A stretch of 64,000 nucleotides of DNA from Acanthaster planci (GCF_001949145.1 NW_019091476.1:159963-223962), one strand, 5' to 3'; counted from the first letter of the stretch, positions 25,401 through 33,031 are shown. Numbers and translations: made by a program. The notes: a model not told the origin generated them from the sequence alone.

Positions 25401-28400
25401 CATACTTCTTTCAAGTGACGGGGCTTGTCATTGGTTTTTCAGGTTCCGTTTGCTCCAAATTGTGTTACCTGGATGTGAATGAGGAGAGCTGTGTCACAGC
25501 AGATTTCAGGCACGGTCAACGCTTTCACACAGCACTCACTCAGCCTCTAGCTTGGTAGGTCATTCAAGATTGGCTTGAAACTCTCGTCTTGCTGTGAAAA
25601 AAAATCCTACTTAGCAAATTTACATGCTAAGATGAAATCAGCAGGGAACTCGTCGTGGGCAATGCCTATCAAATAGCATTGTGGCTAGTAACTTGCTCTT
25701 AACAAGCAAAACATTTCTATGCTTAGAATATAACTGTGGATAATAAGTTGAAATACACCAAGTTTTTGAACAAGTCAGCATTCCTAATTATAGTTACTCA
25801 AATTAAACTCACAAAGGGCATATGTATCACTTGCAGACAAGCTTAATCCACCTTTAATGAGAGATTTTTAAATAATGGCCCATACCTGTGTTTAATCTTC
25901 AGGTATCTTAGAGAAGAGCGATTTGAGATTCAACTTTGGGTCAGTTACAACAGAGAACTGTCACAGACTGACTCAAGCCACTCCCGCCCACGACAACGAG
26001 ACAAGCTAATTGGTTGTGCCTACATAGACATGTCGGCACTGTGTGATAAAAGAATCAGGCAGCGCAGGATAAGGTAAGATATCAGAATGATTCAAGTCAT
26101 AGAAACTTCTGTTGGATGATTGTAGTGACCTACAAATTCCCAGGGGTTGGTTGAAGATTCCCTAACAGCGCACACTTTTGTGTAAATTTTGTAGTATTTT
26201 TTAACCCTTTCAACACCGCACCCGGGATATCCCGATTCCATAGGAGGTCAGAGGTCACAAAGGTCACTGAGGTCAATAAAAGGTCACAGAATTGTAGCCC
26301 ATCATCTGTCATACAAAGTGTGAAACTATTGTGTACAAATATGGAGAGGTTAACTTTTAATGATTTTTCACCAAACAACAGTCAATTTATTGAGGTTTTC
26401 CTAAATGTGTGTGGGCTATTGAGGGCAACTGTGTGAAAAGAATATGGGAGTGAAAGGGTTAATGAACAAATTCAAGAATGTGTGTTGTATTGACTCATGC
26501 AATGCATCAGTTGGTATTTTAGAGACACATTTTTCTTTGATGTACATTTCTACAGTGGGCTGTACCCCTTGTTCAGGCCTGGAGCCAGTGATCTCGGTGG
26601 AAGCTGCCTGCGAGTTCACCTCAGCTTGAAGGATGTCCCTAGTGGATTGCATTATCAACAGGTATGACACCTATGTGTCGTTGTATAATTCACACTTCCT
26701 GATCACTCCCCCCCCCCCCCGGGATTGTCATGTTTATGAATAAAAGCGATGATTTGTATCCAAACTTTGGTTGCCCCCTTGTTGTTTAAGAATTTGCCAT
26801 TTCATACAAATGTATTCACATGTACTCACTGTAGTCTCAAAAATCATTTAGACCTGATTTTATGATCGCCATGGAAATTATCAAAATGCAGACAAAATGT
26901 TATTAGCCACATTTTTATGCTGAAATAATAAAAAACTACTGTTACTTTCCTTGGCCACTAAATAAAAGATATATTTTCTCCATATTTTAATCTTAATCTT
27001 GGTACAAAAGTAAGCAAAAATTCTTCACGAACTATAAAGCAGCACTTCGTAGTTTTCAAGTGATTTATTTAGTGTGCACCTAATACACATCTTTTCAATT
27101 TATGTGCATAATTTGATAATGACCTATTCCAGGAATCATCTGATGAAGCCGAGGTCCCCTTGCAAGAAGGGGTCGGGCGAGCCCATTCACCCCACTCACG
27201 CCATCTTGCCTCCGCCCAGCCGTCTCGTCCCCCAGAGCATGCCTTGGATACCGAGGAGGCAGAGAGCAGACAAGAAGATGAGAGGAGACAACAGGAGGAA
27301 GAGCAGAGAAGAATGAGGAGGCCAGTTCTGATGGGTGTGGCTGTGGAGAGGGCGATGCATCTCATGTCAGTCCCTTCCAGTAACAGGTAGAGAAGCGATC
27401 TCCTATTCTGATCTGACTGCTGTCGACATGGGGCACATCATCGGCTCTCTGTCGTCGAAAAATAGGGCTGTGGTTTAGTCTATGATCACAGTCGTTCTGT
27501 CTTAAGCTAAGTCATACGCTGTTCAAATGAACCGAGATAAAAGCGACTTGTGATGGTCTGGACCACAGTTCTAGTTGTCAAGCATCCAACTTCTTGAGCG
27601 TGGGTTGTTCATTGCGCTCGCTGACCTGACCGAGCTTTAGCTTATAATTAGTAGATAATCTTTTCATGTTATGTTGCCATGGCGCAATGCACATAGTCTT
27701 CCTTTGTTGATTAAAAAAAAATCCAACCTGTTGGTGTGGATGATCACCATTATACTTGCTGATATGATAAAGTTTTTGGCATGGCTGATGTACCCAACCA
27801 TACATGAAGATGACACATGGAAGCACTGCTCCTTGTTTTCCAGTTATTCCATGACTATTATGGGCAACCATCACATCAGGCCAGAATCTTGAAAGGCTTG
27901 AATTGACCGCTAGAAAGTTCACCAGAGATTTTGAAAAATTTAAGATTTTGTTGAATTCTTTTTTAAAAAAATAAAATGCAGTGAAGAATTCTGACACTTC
28001 ATTTCTGTTGACAGACTAGAGGCTGGTCTGCCCAGTTGTTACGTGACATTCCAATCAGCTGAGGGACCCCCTATCTGTACAGCCACTGTGCGTGATACTG
28101 CCCAGCCTGTGTGGGGATTCGAACAGGATGTCAGGATCAGTGCTGAGGTCCTTGATCGCCAGGTAGGGGGTTCAAAACCTTTCTGCTTGATGAATTTGAA
28201 TTACCATTAAAATTCATGCTTGAAGGAACTTCATGCTTGGAGATACTGTGCTGATGCAGTGTTGGAAACCTCAAAAATGTGTGCTTGATTGACATCTCAT
28301 AAGCATGGAATTCCTACATTTCTCTTGGTATACTTTTCCTCTCCCTGTTGCAGAGTTTCATCTTTAAGGTGTGGCACCAGACATCCTCCGAGCCTGACAT

Positions 28401-31400
28401 GAACAGCGATCGGATGCTGGGCTTTGCCTCGGTGGACCTAGCCCCACTCCTGGCCGGCTTCCGCAGCCTCAACGGCTGGTACAACATCCTGGACTTCAGT
28501 GGCCACTGCCAGGGACAGATCAAGGTGTCCATCACGCCCAGGGAGAGCGTGTCGCCTCTCAAACGCTCGCCCAAGCGGCAGGTTAGCCAGACCATCGTGG
28601 TCTTTCAGTAGGAGTCAGAGACTAAGCAGTATGTGATTAACCTTTTGACCACCGGCGCAGGGTCAGAAAAGGAAGAATATTTCTATTCTCCCTGGAGCAG
28701 ATGCCAGTCCATTGCAGGTTGATACACAGTACCAATTTATACTCCCGGGTGGAGAAAGGTAAAGTGGAAGTGACATGACATGCCAAAGGCCACAGCTAAT
28801 GAGCAGCAGTTTGATTCAGAACCCTGACATGCCAACCGCTAGGCTGCATTCCCATTGATGCAGGGTCAGTATGGCTCAGATACATGTCTTTACGTTTAAG
28901 GATGAGAAATCTAAATTGCATTTGCTTGTTTTGATTTGGACAGACGAGCCCTAATACGTCGGCCATCTTCGCGCAAGGTTTCCCCCACGTTCCACTCACA
29001 ACACTTCCAGGTCACCACCAAGCCAGCCATTCTGCCAGACAGTCCCCTCCGAAGTCAACCCTACCGCCGTCCAGCCACTACCAAGAGCACCTCCAGAATG
29101 TTCGCAAGTTCCATGCTGACCTCCATCATAGGCTGCGGTCACGGCAACAGGACCCCACCACTTTTGAGCAGGGGAGGGACAGCCAGAGAGGAGTAAATAT
29201 GGCACCAACCATCTCTGTTGATGTGGGCCCATCACATGTACCTACAGCTGTCTCCAACTCATTTCTAATGGGAAACCTCAGGTATACATTGACAAAGTTA
29301 GATCATGCCTTACCACTGCGTGAAAAAAAGACTGAAAACCCACGAAATGCTGCTTCTCACTTCTTTTCTATCTTCTCACTATTTCTTTTTTTCTAATCAT
29401 GAATTACTAAAAACTTAATAAAAACTTGACAGATTCTATTTCAAAGTGGCACTAGTGAAAGAAAGACTTGTCTGGAAAAACTCTGTGCTAGCTTTTGGAG
29501 GCACTTTACCTCAATTTTTGCTCATGGTCTGAGGAATGAATATCAGTTGCTAAACAGCAGCCTTAGGTAGCAATCTAAACTTGGTCTCTGTATGGCCATC
29601 TGTGGCTGTTGGGAACTGCTGAATCAGGATTGATTAGTACTGAAATAGCATGCCCCTCGGGTTTCTCTTTAGAGTATGTCTCAATCAGTTAGTGTCAGTA
29701 ACCCATTTTCGATGTCAATTCTCCACTACAGAAAAAATCTGGAAGAGCTGGACAGTGTCTACCAGAGATTGCAGCAGAAATTGGCCTCTGATCCACCCCA
29801 GGACAGCCCTACTCCCCATGAAAACACACCTTCTGTTGAGCCAGTGAAAAGTCCTCACATTCCCATGGAGAGAATACTCGGTGACCGCGGCAGGGATGAG
29901 AACTCCAGAGACCAAGTGCAGTATCCCACCATCGATCCTTTGGAGCTGCCTGACGAATCCAGTCACAGAAGGACGAGTGATGATGACATCTTAGAGAAAG
30001 TCAGGGCTGATCTACGACAAGAGGATGCAGAGTACATCTCCGGTGATGTGGATGGACAGGGAGCCGGCAGGCAAAATCGTTACCTTGAAACGGAAGATGC
30101 CACATCACCAGTACCCGAGAGCGACTGGGAAGACAGTGTGCAATTTCAGGAGGACAGAGAAGAGGAAGGTAGCGAACCAGATGGAGATGTCATCGTGCCC
30201 AGGCCCTTGAATGATGTCTCCTCTGCAAATTTTAGCAACGGCGTCAGGCCTGATGCAGTCTATACAAGGGGAACACAGAATCAGCGAGGAAGTGAACTGG
30301 ACACACAAAGGCTGTCTGGCGACAAAGCGGAAGATGATGAGACCAGCCTTGAAATGTTAAGAAGACACCAATTTGATGGAAATGATTACAAGCTAGGTCA
30401 AACCCCCGATGTGGACTTTGTAGGAGAAAAACAGAAGCTTGACCTAGGACAAGGTTCATCTAGCCAGTTCAGAACTGCTATTGATGCTGATAAAGTATCC
30501 ACAGAGTCGAATGGAAGAATAGGGGCTGTTGATGAAAGGACAGGGGATTCAACATATGAAATTGCCAAACCTGACTTTGGAGAGGATGACAACAGAGAGG
30601 AAATGGTGAATGTCGCCCTGGAGGCAGTTGCAGATAATGATGGTGAAAGGATGACCGACGGAGACTTTGCCAATTCTGATAACCAAGAAGGGAGTCCAGT
30701 TGCATCTAGCAAGGGCATCTCGAAAAGCCAAGATGCGTCTGATGGAGTGGACTCAAATTTTGGCCAAGGCAACTTGGTAGGGATGAGACCCCGGCCAGAG
30801 TTTTCAGAAGACGTTGATGGAGCTCAATATGCCAGCAGACAACGAGAGCCTTCAAACCAAAGGATCACTGCAGACACTGACAGGGATCAAATGATGAGCG
30901 GAAATAGTGACAACCACCAAAGAGTCGAAGCATCTTTGAACTCAGACTGCAACGCTGACAAGTGTTCAAAGGAAGTGGTTGTGTCCCAACAGGACGGGTC
31001 AAACCAGAGGAGAAGAGAAGGAACAGAAGACATTGGAGGTGTTGGCAGTCCTGACGACAGCGACGACGACTCAATGGCAATCACCATCGATTCCAGACAG
31101 ACCAAACAGCAGACCGGAGCAGAAACACGCAGAGCACAACCAGGCAGTGCCAACCACTCGTCGTATCCTTTTCCGATTTGCCACAAAACATTAAGGATCT
31201 ATAAAATACTGACTGAAGGGAAAATGTGGTGTAAAGGCAAAAGGTGAAATGTGGGTGAGAATTTGTTTCTACAAGTATATAATTAATGCTGAAGTCTTTG
31301 CCGTATACAATTTTGGCATGGCAAAATACATATATACTTGGTATTTTTTAGTCTCATGATGAATTGTATAATGTGAAAAAGTAGCCTTTTGAGCTACTAA

Positions 31401-32003
31401 TTATGTACAGATCTGGAATAGGGCATAGGTCGCGGCTGTGTCTTTGCCATAGGCAAAAGTTGGTTGTTCAATACAAACTTGTCAAGCCTAATTTTTCTTG
31501 ACCAGAGTTGTTCAGTGCCAAATTACCTCCAGCCCAACTTCCAAATTTCTTCCTTCCACCGCGAGATTTAGAGGCATCAATGAGGGCGCTTCACAACGTC
31601 ACCGGTATCTTGCCACGAGCCCAGCCAAGACAGATTGAAGACGACGAGGCGAGTTGTTTCTCTCTTCCTCCAAAATAACAAAGGATCATTCTTCTTATTT
31701 GAAACGGTTCTGAGCTGGAGCCTTGGAGTGAAAAGGGATTTCAGAAATGTGATCAATGTGATGCGAGGTTATTTGCATTCTGTTTGATAATTGGCCCATG
31801 GGGCAACTGCTATCCATTTTTAGGAGCCAACGTCACAACCGACAGATGCAGCCAGAGAGCTGACTCGGCGACTAGCATCCCGTCACCCGTCAGCAAGGTC
31901 GCGGGCCCCAAGGCTGCCCTCAAAGCCAGCCTACAAGCTGCCCACTGCAGAGGAGGCCAGACGGATAGCCAAGATCTTCGCTTCCAAGTTCTCTGAGAGC
32001 TGA
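317..32003 (+). CDS. C2CD3: C2CD3 orthologue (C2 domain-containing protein 3), 5' end outside window
   Basis: In animals C2CD3 is a centriolar protein needed for distal appendage assembly and ciliogenesis. I joined 35 exons whose phases all match: 317-454, 609-873, 1255-1444, 11593-11714, 12301-12419, 13088-13267, 13898-14098, 14378-14608, 15216-15354, 15708-15832, 15984-16085, 16325-16411, 16990-17094, 17608-17687, 18434-18489, 19001-19153, 19400-19528, 20366-20460, 20859-20996, 21238-21381, 21672-21776, 22166-22346, 22974-23117, 23860-24126, 24703-24846, 25443-25554, 25903-26073, 26556-26661, 27133-27386, 28015-28162, 28354-28581, 28944-29281, 29732-31162, 31516-31648, 31824-32003. They total 6,741 nt including the TGA, or 2,246 residues. 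The family call rests on recognised C2CD3-like stretches such as NTYLVCRLFW, PVLLGVASLPL and LPNFFLPP. The N-terminal coding exons lie before position 1. The 31162/31516 junction is the least certain; 31506 is an alternative acceptor. The remaining boundaries follow GT-AG rules except one GC donor at 31649. Confidence 0.93.
1546..1551 (-). promoter_or_regulatory. Candidate poly(A) signal for the first nested GPCR
   Basis: AATAAA on the - strand, about 470 bp beyond the GPCR stop codon. Position only; no cleavage evidence. Confidence 0.3.
2020..3000 (-). CDS. Intronless class A (rhodopsin-family) GPCR, orphan, nested in C2CD3 intron
   Basis: A 326-residue receptor with seven hydrophobic segments. 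Seen: GN of TM1 (residues about 37-38), LAVCDL of TM2, YWPFGDAYC before TM3 with the conserved Cys, MERF in place of the D/ERY motif, a Cys in the second extracellular loop (AICTM), Pro in TM5, CWTP in TM6, and NVIIY in TM7 where most family members have NPxxY. Helix 8 follows (FNRAFRQIAKRM). The N-terminus is short, with an N-glycosylation site (NES) and no signal peptide. The ligand cannot be told. It is paralogous to the receptor at 8759-9739: both share STKVLMT, PYRF, WCSK and FRQxAKRM and have the same length. Such intronless, tandem, amine/peptide-like receptors are typical of expansions in echinoderms. A possible poly(A) signal lies at 1546-1551. Confidence 0.9.
   Translation of the reverse strand: MNESMPMDSLETVQGLPMFIVILRTCFIVVVFLFTITGNILSITVTHHTPDIADSTKVLMTTLAVCDLTVGILHWSSIVASALDYWPFGDAYCNFHCLLITACFMMSIASIVLINMERFVAVMWPYRFNTWCSKRRVIILVIIVGTVSVLTVALAPLLGKESLYFKVTAICTMEYTSKAYLEALFLCLADLIPALSMTVIYYKLIKISKQHAEKFAKENSSTSENGNQRPLCKNKALQTFLTVTLGFSACWTPSLFSRLIFAVKGTTMPSLLEFVVHWLAACNSFLNVIIYCVFNRAFRQIAKRMILKAFPLCKIKVDPIDISLTN
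3165..3245 (+). repeat. LINE/SINE-type 3' tail
   Basis: Reads AAAGCACATCGAGACC, then GCGCTATATAAA and a run of ATT trinucleotides. This is the layout seen at the 3' ends of L2-like LINEs and their SINE partners (AAGCGCTATATAAAT plus ATT repeats). Only the tail is recognisable. Confidence 0.5.
6059..6353. repeat. 21-bp minisatellite, 14 units, with TATA-box-like core
   Basis: Fourteen head-to-tail units with core ATAAATATAGCCCC followed by seven bases close to AACAGGT; one unit has an extra A. Because 21 is a multiple of three, long open frames appear on both strands, with heptads such as INIAPTG on the + strand. These are a by-product of the repeat. Seven unit junctions create TATAAATA. Confidence 0.95.
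7331..7573. mobile_element. MITE family A, copy 1
   Basis: About 243 bp with terminal inverted repeats of about 60 bp starting GGGTAATTCCAGAA and ending TTCTGGAATTACC. The same element, in the same orientation, occurs at 38373-38613 and 56933-57177. It has no coding capacity. It lies in the large C2CD3 intron. Confidence 0.9.
7675..7735 (+). repeat. Possible Penelope-like/retroelement terminal fragment
   Basis: CTGAAGA (7681-7687), a six-base stem (7689-7694 with 7701-7706), then GAAAC and CGTCG. The order CTGAnGA-stem-GAAA recalls the hammerhead motif of Penelope-like elements. C7688 is unpaired and no stem III is evident, so the call is weak. Confidence 0.25.
8759..9739 (-). CDS. Intronless class A (rhodopsin-family) GPCR, orphan, second nested copy
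   Basis: I chose Met at 9739 as the start. This gives 326 residues, equal to the sister receptor, and an N-terminus MTTENGTLDMSGGNHTS with two N-glycosylation sites. The frame stays open to another Met at 9823, which would add 28 basic residues. Visible motifs are GN in TM1, LAVQDL in TM2, DSWPYGQVFC before TM3, NIERY (ERY box), CWTLP in TM6 and NVFIY replacing NPxxY in TM7, then SFRQTAKRM. TM5 has a Pro (FLPITAIVLIY). It is a clear paralogue of the receptor at 2020-3000 and lies in the same orientation, 5.8 kb upstream of it in transcription order. No ligand can be assigned. Confidence 0.9.
   Translation of the reverse strand: MTTENGTLDMSGGNHTSLRDSSWPVVLRTCFAGLTTTAILVGNVSSIAVTRRIPDLVESTKVLMTSLAVQDLSIGTLLLLATVALGLDSWPYGQVFCSIYAILITSCYFMSIVLIMFLNIERYIATTRPYRFPLWCSKHRIVNSIVVAAVLCVTTASLLWLLGSEEHVNEYYIKNAGICFLVCGDTVHVLVYLLVYDFLPITAIVLIYCRMIEISRKHERQTNPNGINNAVHNNKAVRTFLLVTVSFIVCWTLPLTTTIAFAAAGIGLPSWLEFMTTQLIACKSFVNVFIYCFSFPSFRQTAKRMNRELLLYCRASVTVQVQNLQL
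11593..14608 (+). CDS. C2CD3: C2CD3 exons 4-8: rest of first visible C2 module plus linker
   Basis: Exons 11593-11714, 12301-12419, 13088-13267, 13898-14098 and 14378-14608. Residues about 198-338 of the window product contain the C2 strands CSYFVEYHFPI, HRSVFPIRFDG, WWKQLLVFKIFSR and PVLLGVASLPLRSVL. Residues about 339-482 form a polar linker. Exon 5 (12301-12419) is short and was found by phase: exon 4 ends in phase 1 and exon 6 starts in phase 0. Only this 119-nt exon, with the expected C2 strand, bridges them. Confidence 0.88.
12420..13087 (+). other. C2CD3 intron without recognised content
   Basis: A 668-bp intron. It contains a short telomere-like CCTAACCCTAACCC-type stretch near 12450-12467 of only two to three units and nothing else recognisable. 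Confidence 0.5.
15216..17687 (+). CDS. C2CD3: C2CD3 exons 9-14: second visible C2 module
   Basis: Exons 15216-15354, 15708-15832, 15984-16085, 16325-16411, 16990-17094 and 17608-17687. Residues about 483-668 form a C2 module: NTYLVCRLFWSDD, VCWGTTEPDYNF, CMVIEVWDKK, LVGIAKLPLHQFYMSF, then YPVVAVDNYVNIIDPF and a closing YGQLKVLLALGSSEQ strand. Residues 669-694 start a helical-looking linker. Confidence 0.92.
15500..15643. mobile_element. Small foldback element in C2CD3 intron 9
   Basis: The left arm GGCCAGTTTTTCTCACG...CAGTGATC is answered by the right arm GATCACTGATCG...TTTCACGAGAA-like sequence ending AACTGGCTC in reverse complement. Arms are about 45 bp around a centre of about 55 bp. It ends 65 bp before exon 10. 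Confidence 0.75.
16680..16945 (-). mobile_element. tRNA-derived SINE
   Basis: On the - strand the element begins with a pol III A box TGGTGTAGTGG (complement of 16929-16939), which fits TRGYNNARNNG. A B box GGTTTGATTCC (complement of 16887-16897) is one base off GGTTCGANTCC. The body continues with TCCCACCTCTAAAA and ends near TTATTACCAG. A 5'-truncated relative lies at 40868-41037. Confidence 0.8.
17833..18350. mobile_element. 518-bp foldback element in C2CD3 intron 14
   Basis: Two arms of about 245 bp (17833-18078 and 18100-18350) are reverse complements at roughly 80% identity by eye, around a 21-bp centre. The outer ends are AGAGCACCTCT and AGAGATGCTCT. No open frame is consistent with a transposase. 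Confidence 0.9.
18434..20996 (+). CDS. C2CD3: C2CD3 exons 15-19: third visible C2 module
   Basis: Exons 18434-18489, 19001-19153, 19400-19528, 20366-20460 and 20859-20996. Residues about 713-885 hold EHIFEVVVEGIQCLPQL, ADCFVRYHFPSQ, FHDVSRHRLQLP, IPFEVWCRYYYPNIRDQ and TSLPLAKLCAMVTMQRRGE, the usual strand order of a C2CD3 C2 module. The intron before this block carries a 518-bp foldback, described separately. Confidence 0.9.
19786..20140. other. C2CD3 intron segment with a perfect 16-bp palindrome
   Basis: The palindrome GGCGGCTATAGCCGCC is at 19813-19828. The rest of the intron (19529-20365) includes a C-rich run near 20177 and nothing else recognisable. Confidence 0.5.
20690..20790 (+). 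repeat. Second LINE/SINE-like 3' tail
   Basis: ACAGCACCCTGAGTG, followed by a conserved-looking spacer, TTTCTGTATTT and ATT-type repeats. The arrangement resembles that at 3165-3245. It lies in the intron before exon 19. Confidence 0.35.
21238..24126 (+). CDS. C2CD3: C2CD3 exons 20-24: fourth visible C2 module and linker
   Basis: Exons 21238-21381, 21672-21776, 22166-22346, 22974-23117 and 23860-24126. Residues about 885-1076 contain VCLSVGILRACGLK, VNAYVKMELSFLSKQ, VTQTVARTFGPEFSHHVDF and AEMTLQVWHQVPGFK. Exon 24 adds a glycine-rich stretch (residues about 1117-1140) and then a charged segment. The donor of exon 23 (after 23117) is the exact left edge of a 188-bp tandem duplication. Confidence 0.9.
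23118..23494. repeat. Exact 188-bp tandem duplication starting at a splice donor
   Basis: Copy 1 is 23118-23305 and copy 2 is 23307-23494, separated by one A. By eye all 188 bases are identical. Copy 1 starts with the first intron base after exon 23, so copy 2 carries a second GTGAAA donor. Both copies end in CTTGCAG/TTATAAAAC, an acceptor-like motif. Confidence 0.95.
24703..26661 (+). CDS. C2CD3: C2CD3 exons 25-28: fifth visible C2 module
   Basis: Exons 24703-24846, 25443-25554, 25903-26073 and 26556-26661. Residues about 1166-1343 read as one C2 module: SADINVHIDSAWFPVHTAL, AYVRYKFYDKGSVCSKL, FRHGQRFHTALTQPLAWYL, FEIQLWVSYN, KLIGCAYIDMSAL and the final LRVHLSLKDVPSG strand. Confidence 0.92.
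24968..25119 (+). repeat. Dispersed repeat family B, copy 1
   Basis: About 152 bp containing three GTTGTGGGGAC-type motifs. It is closely similar to the reverse complement of 34355-34506. Even the read-through peptide is alike (TQKCPHNSVQISL in both), but no gene model supports coding. Confidence 0.85.
26201..26462. mobile_element. piggyBac-like MITE with TTAA target site and nuclear-receptor half-sites
   Basis: The 262-bp element is bounded by TTAA on both sides, with inner ends CCCTTTCA and TGAAAGGG. TTAA target duplication and CCC termini are characteristic of the piggyBac superfamily. Within it are five direct AGGTCA hexamers (26245, 26252, 26261, 26270, 26281). It sits in the C2CD3 intron between 26073 and 26556. 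Confidence 0.8.
27133..29281 (+). CDS. C2CD3: C2CD3 exons 29-32: charged linker, sixth C2 module, post-C2 region
   Basis: Exons 27133-27386, 28015-28162, 28354-28581 and 28944-29281. The first half of exon 29 is a Glu/Arg/Gln-rich, possibly coiled segment. It leads into PVLMGVAVERAMHLM, CYVTFQSAEGPPICTATVRD, VWGFEQDVRISAEVLD, SFIFKVWHQTSSEPD, LGFASVDLAPLLAGF and NGWYNILDFSGHCQGQIKVS (residues about 1411-1540), a clear C2 module. Exon 32 carries HYQEHLQNVRKFHADLHHRL, a helical segment just after the C2 array. Confidence 0.92.
28690..28870 (-). repeat. Probable tRNA-like SINE fragment
   Basis: The - strand reads TAGCGGTTGGCATG, GGGTTCTGAATC (a degenerate B box), and later CAATGGACTGGCATCTGCTC, a phrase common in the bodies of tRNA-derived SINEs. 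The boundaries are unclear. Confidence 0.45.
29732..31162 (+). CDS. C2CD3: C2CD3 exon 33: single 1,431-nt exon encoding an acidic low-complexity region
   Basis: The exon opens with RKNLEELDSVYQRLQQKLA, a helix continuing the NVRKFH segment of the previous exon. It then runs for about 450 residues rich in Asp, Glu, Ser, Gln, Arg and Asn with almost no aromatic or long hydrophobic stretches, so it is probably disordered. It starts in phase 2 and ends in phase 2, and by itself is about ten times longer than the average exon of this gene. An in-frame ATG lies upstream at 29676 in the intron, but the acceptor at 29731 and the phase fit show it is an internal exon and not a separate gene. Confidence 0.85.
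31516..32003 (+). CDS. C2CD3: C2CD3 exons 34-35: conserved C-terminal tail
   Basis: Exon 34 encodes AKLPPAQLPNFFLPPRDLE followed by a helix. Exon 35 encodes a basic stretch ending KLPTAEEARRIAKIFASKF-SES and TGA at 32001-32003. The two exons join in phase 0 only if the intron uses a GC donor (GAG/GCGAGT at 31646-31654); the acceptor is TTTTTAG at 31817-31823. Confidence 0.87.
31649..31650 (+). other. Non-canonical GC splice donor (GC-AG intron)
   Basis: Exon 34 reads open through GAC GAC GAG and is followed by GCGAGT. This matches the GC-AG donor consensus (AG/GCAAGT) at all but one position. No GT donor nearby keeps the frame into exon 35. Confidence 0.7.
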
Positions 32004-32096
32004 CACTGTGACACTTAATGCATCAGTGACAACGGCTTGGAATAGAGATGTTGTAAGTAGATTCAGTGGAGAAAACTGTACCCTCAACCTAAAATT

Positions 32097-32347
32097 ATTG
32101 GTTGCTCTGCCAACCACCTGTACTGGCAATATACCAATACAGCCGTTTCACAATAGCGCGCCACCAAGAGTTTGCAATGCGTTGGCCAATCACAATGTGC
32201 GAAATTTGTCGACCCAATGCGCGTTTGGAAAGGGTCGACAAATTTCGCGTGTTATGATTGGCCGTGTTGCAAACTCTTGGTGGCGCGCTATTGTGAAACG
32301 GCTATATTGGTATATTGCCAGTACAGGTGGTTCGCAGAGCAACCAAT
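32097..32347. mobile_element. 251-bp near-perfect palindrome (foldback) in the C2CD3 3' UTR
   Basis: Arms 32097-32215 and 32232-32347 are almost perfect reverse complements, with ends ATTGGTTGCTCTGC and GCAGAGCAACCAAT, around a 16-bp loop. No coding capacity. Likely a foldback/MITE insertion. Confidence 0.92.
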
Positions 32348-32824
32348 CTTTGCTTTCCTATTTTTTAAAATATCTCAGCTTTTTCCCCTTGTGTCGTGTT
32401 TGCATACATACTGTGTAGCCACATCTCCAAGTTTCAATCTGTTGAAGGCATGAGAGAGGATATGTTTTTTATTCGTGGAAGCATGTGAATGCTTTTTTTT
32501 GTCAAATACTAGTCTATTTCAGGCTTTCTGGATTTTTGACAATCAGAAAACAGGTTGTCACTTTATTTAAAACCCGCTCTAAACAGATCTCCCCCTAACC
32601 TTTGAAATGACTCTGCAATACGGGGAGCAAAATTAATCTAAAATGGTTATTAAAATACTTCATTTATTGGTTTACACAAAAGAATGTATTTTGGTTTTTT
32701 TGGTCCCAATATGTTTTCGTCATGTACTTTTATCACAGCTGAATGATTTACAGCAAGCCTTGTTTTTTGTTCTTTCTTTTTGTTCAGTTCTTGTACTGTA
32801 CATTTCTGTTGAGTTTGTAATGTA

Positions 32825-32830
32825 AATAAA
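32825..32830 (+). promoter_or_regulatory. Poly(A) signal for C2CD3
   Basis: AATAAA, 822 bp after the C2CD3 stop codon, followed by T/TG-rich sequence. Confidence 0.5.
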
Positions 32831-33031
32831 TGAACTGAAGTGTACTATTTCGTCTTTTTTTCTGTACGTTACTATTTTTGTTCCATCTTTCATTTTTTTT
32901 GAAGAGATTGATTTCACATGTTCTGCCTGAAAAACCTTCTCTTTTAGTATAGCCTCCACCATGCAGATTGTTTCAAAGTTTCAAATCTTACTTATTATTC
33001 ATTTCAGACCTTTATTCATGAACTTTACATA

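Larger units (their letters stand above)
32004..32830 (+). other. C2CD3 3' UTR (inferred)
   Basis: Runs from the stop codon to the first good AATAAA at 32825-32830. It contains the 251-bp palindrome described separately. Transcript ends are inferred. Confidence 0.5.

Noticed and set aside
29676-31247. A 523-codon open frame as a stand-alone gene
   Set aside because: It is C2CD3 exon 33 with intronic extensions. The acceptor at 29731, the donor at 31163 and the phases fit the C2CD3 model.
32008-32418. A 136-codon open frame after the C2CD3 stop
   Set aside because: Most of it is the 251-bp palindrome, so the openness follows from the repeat and not from a gene.
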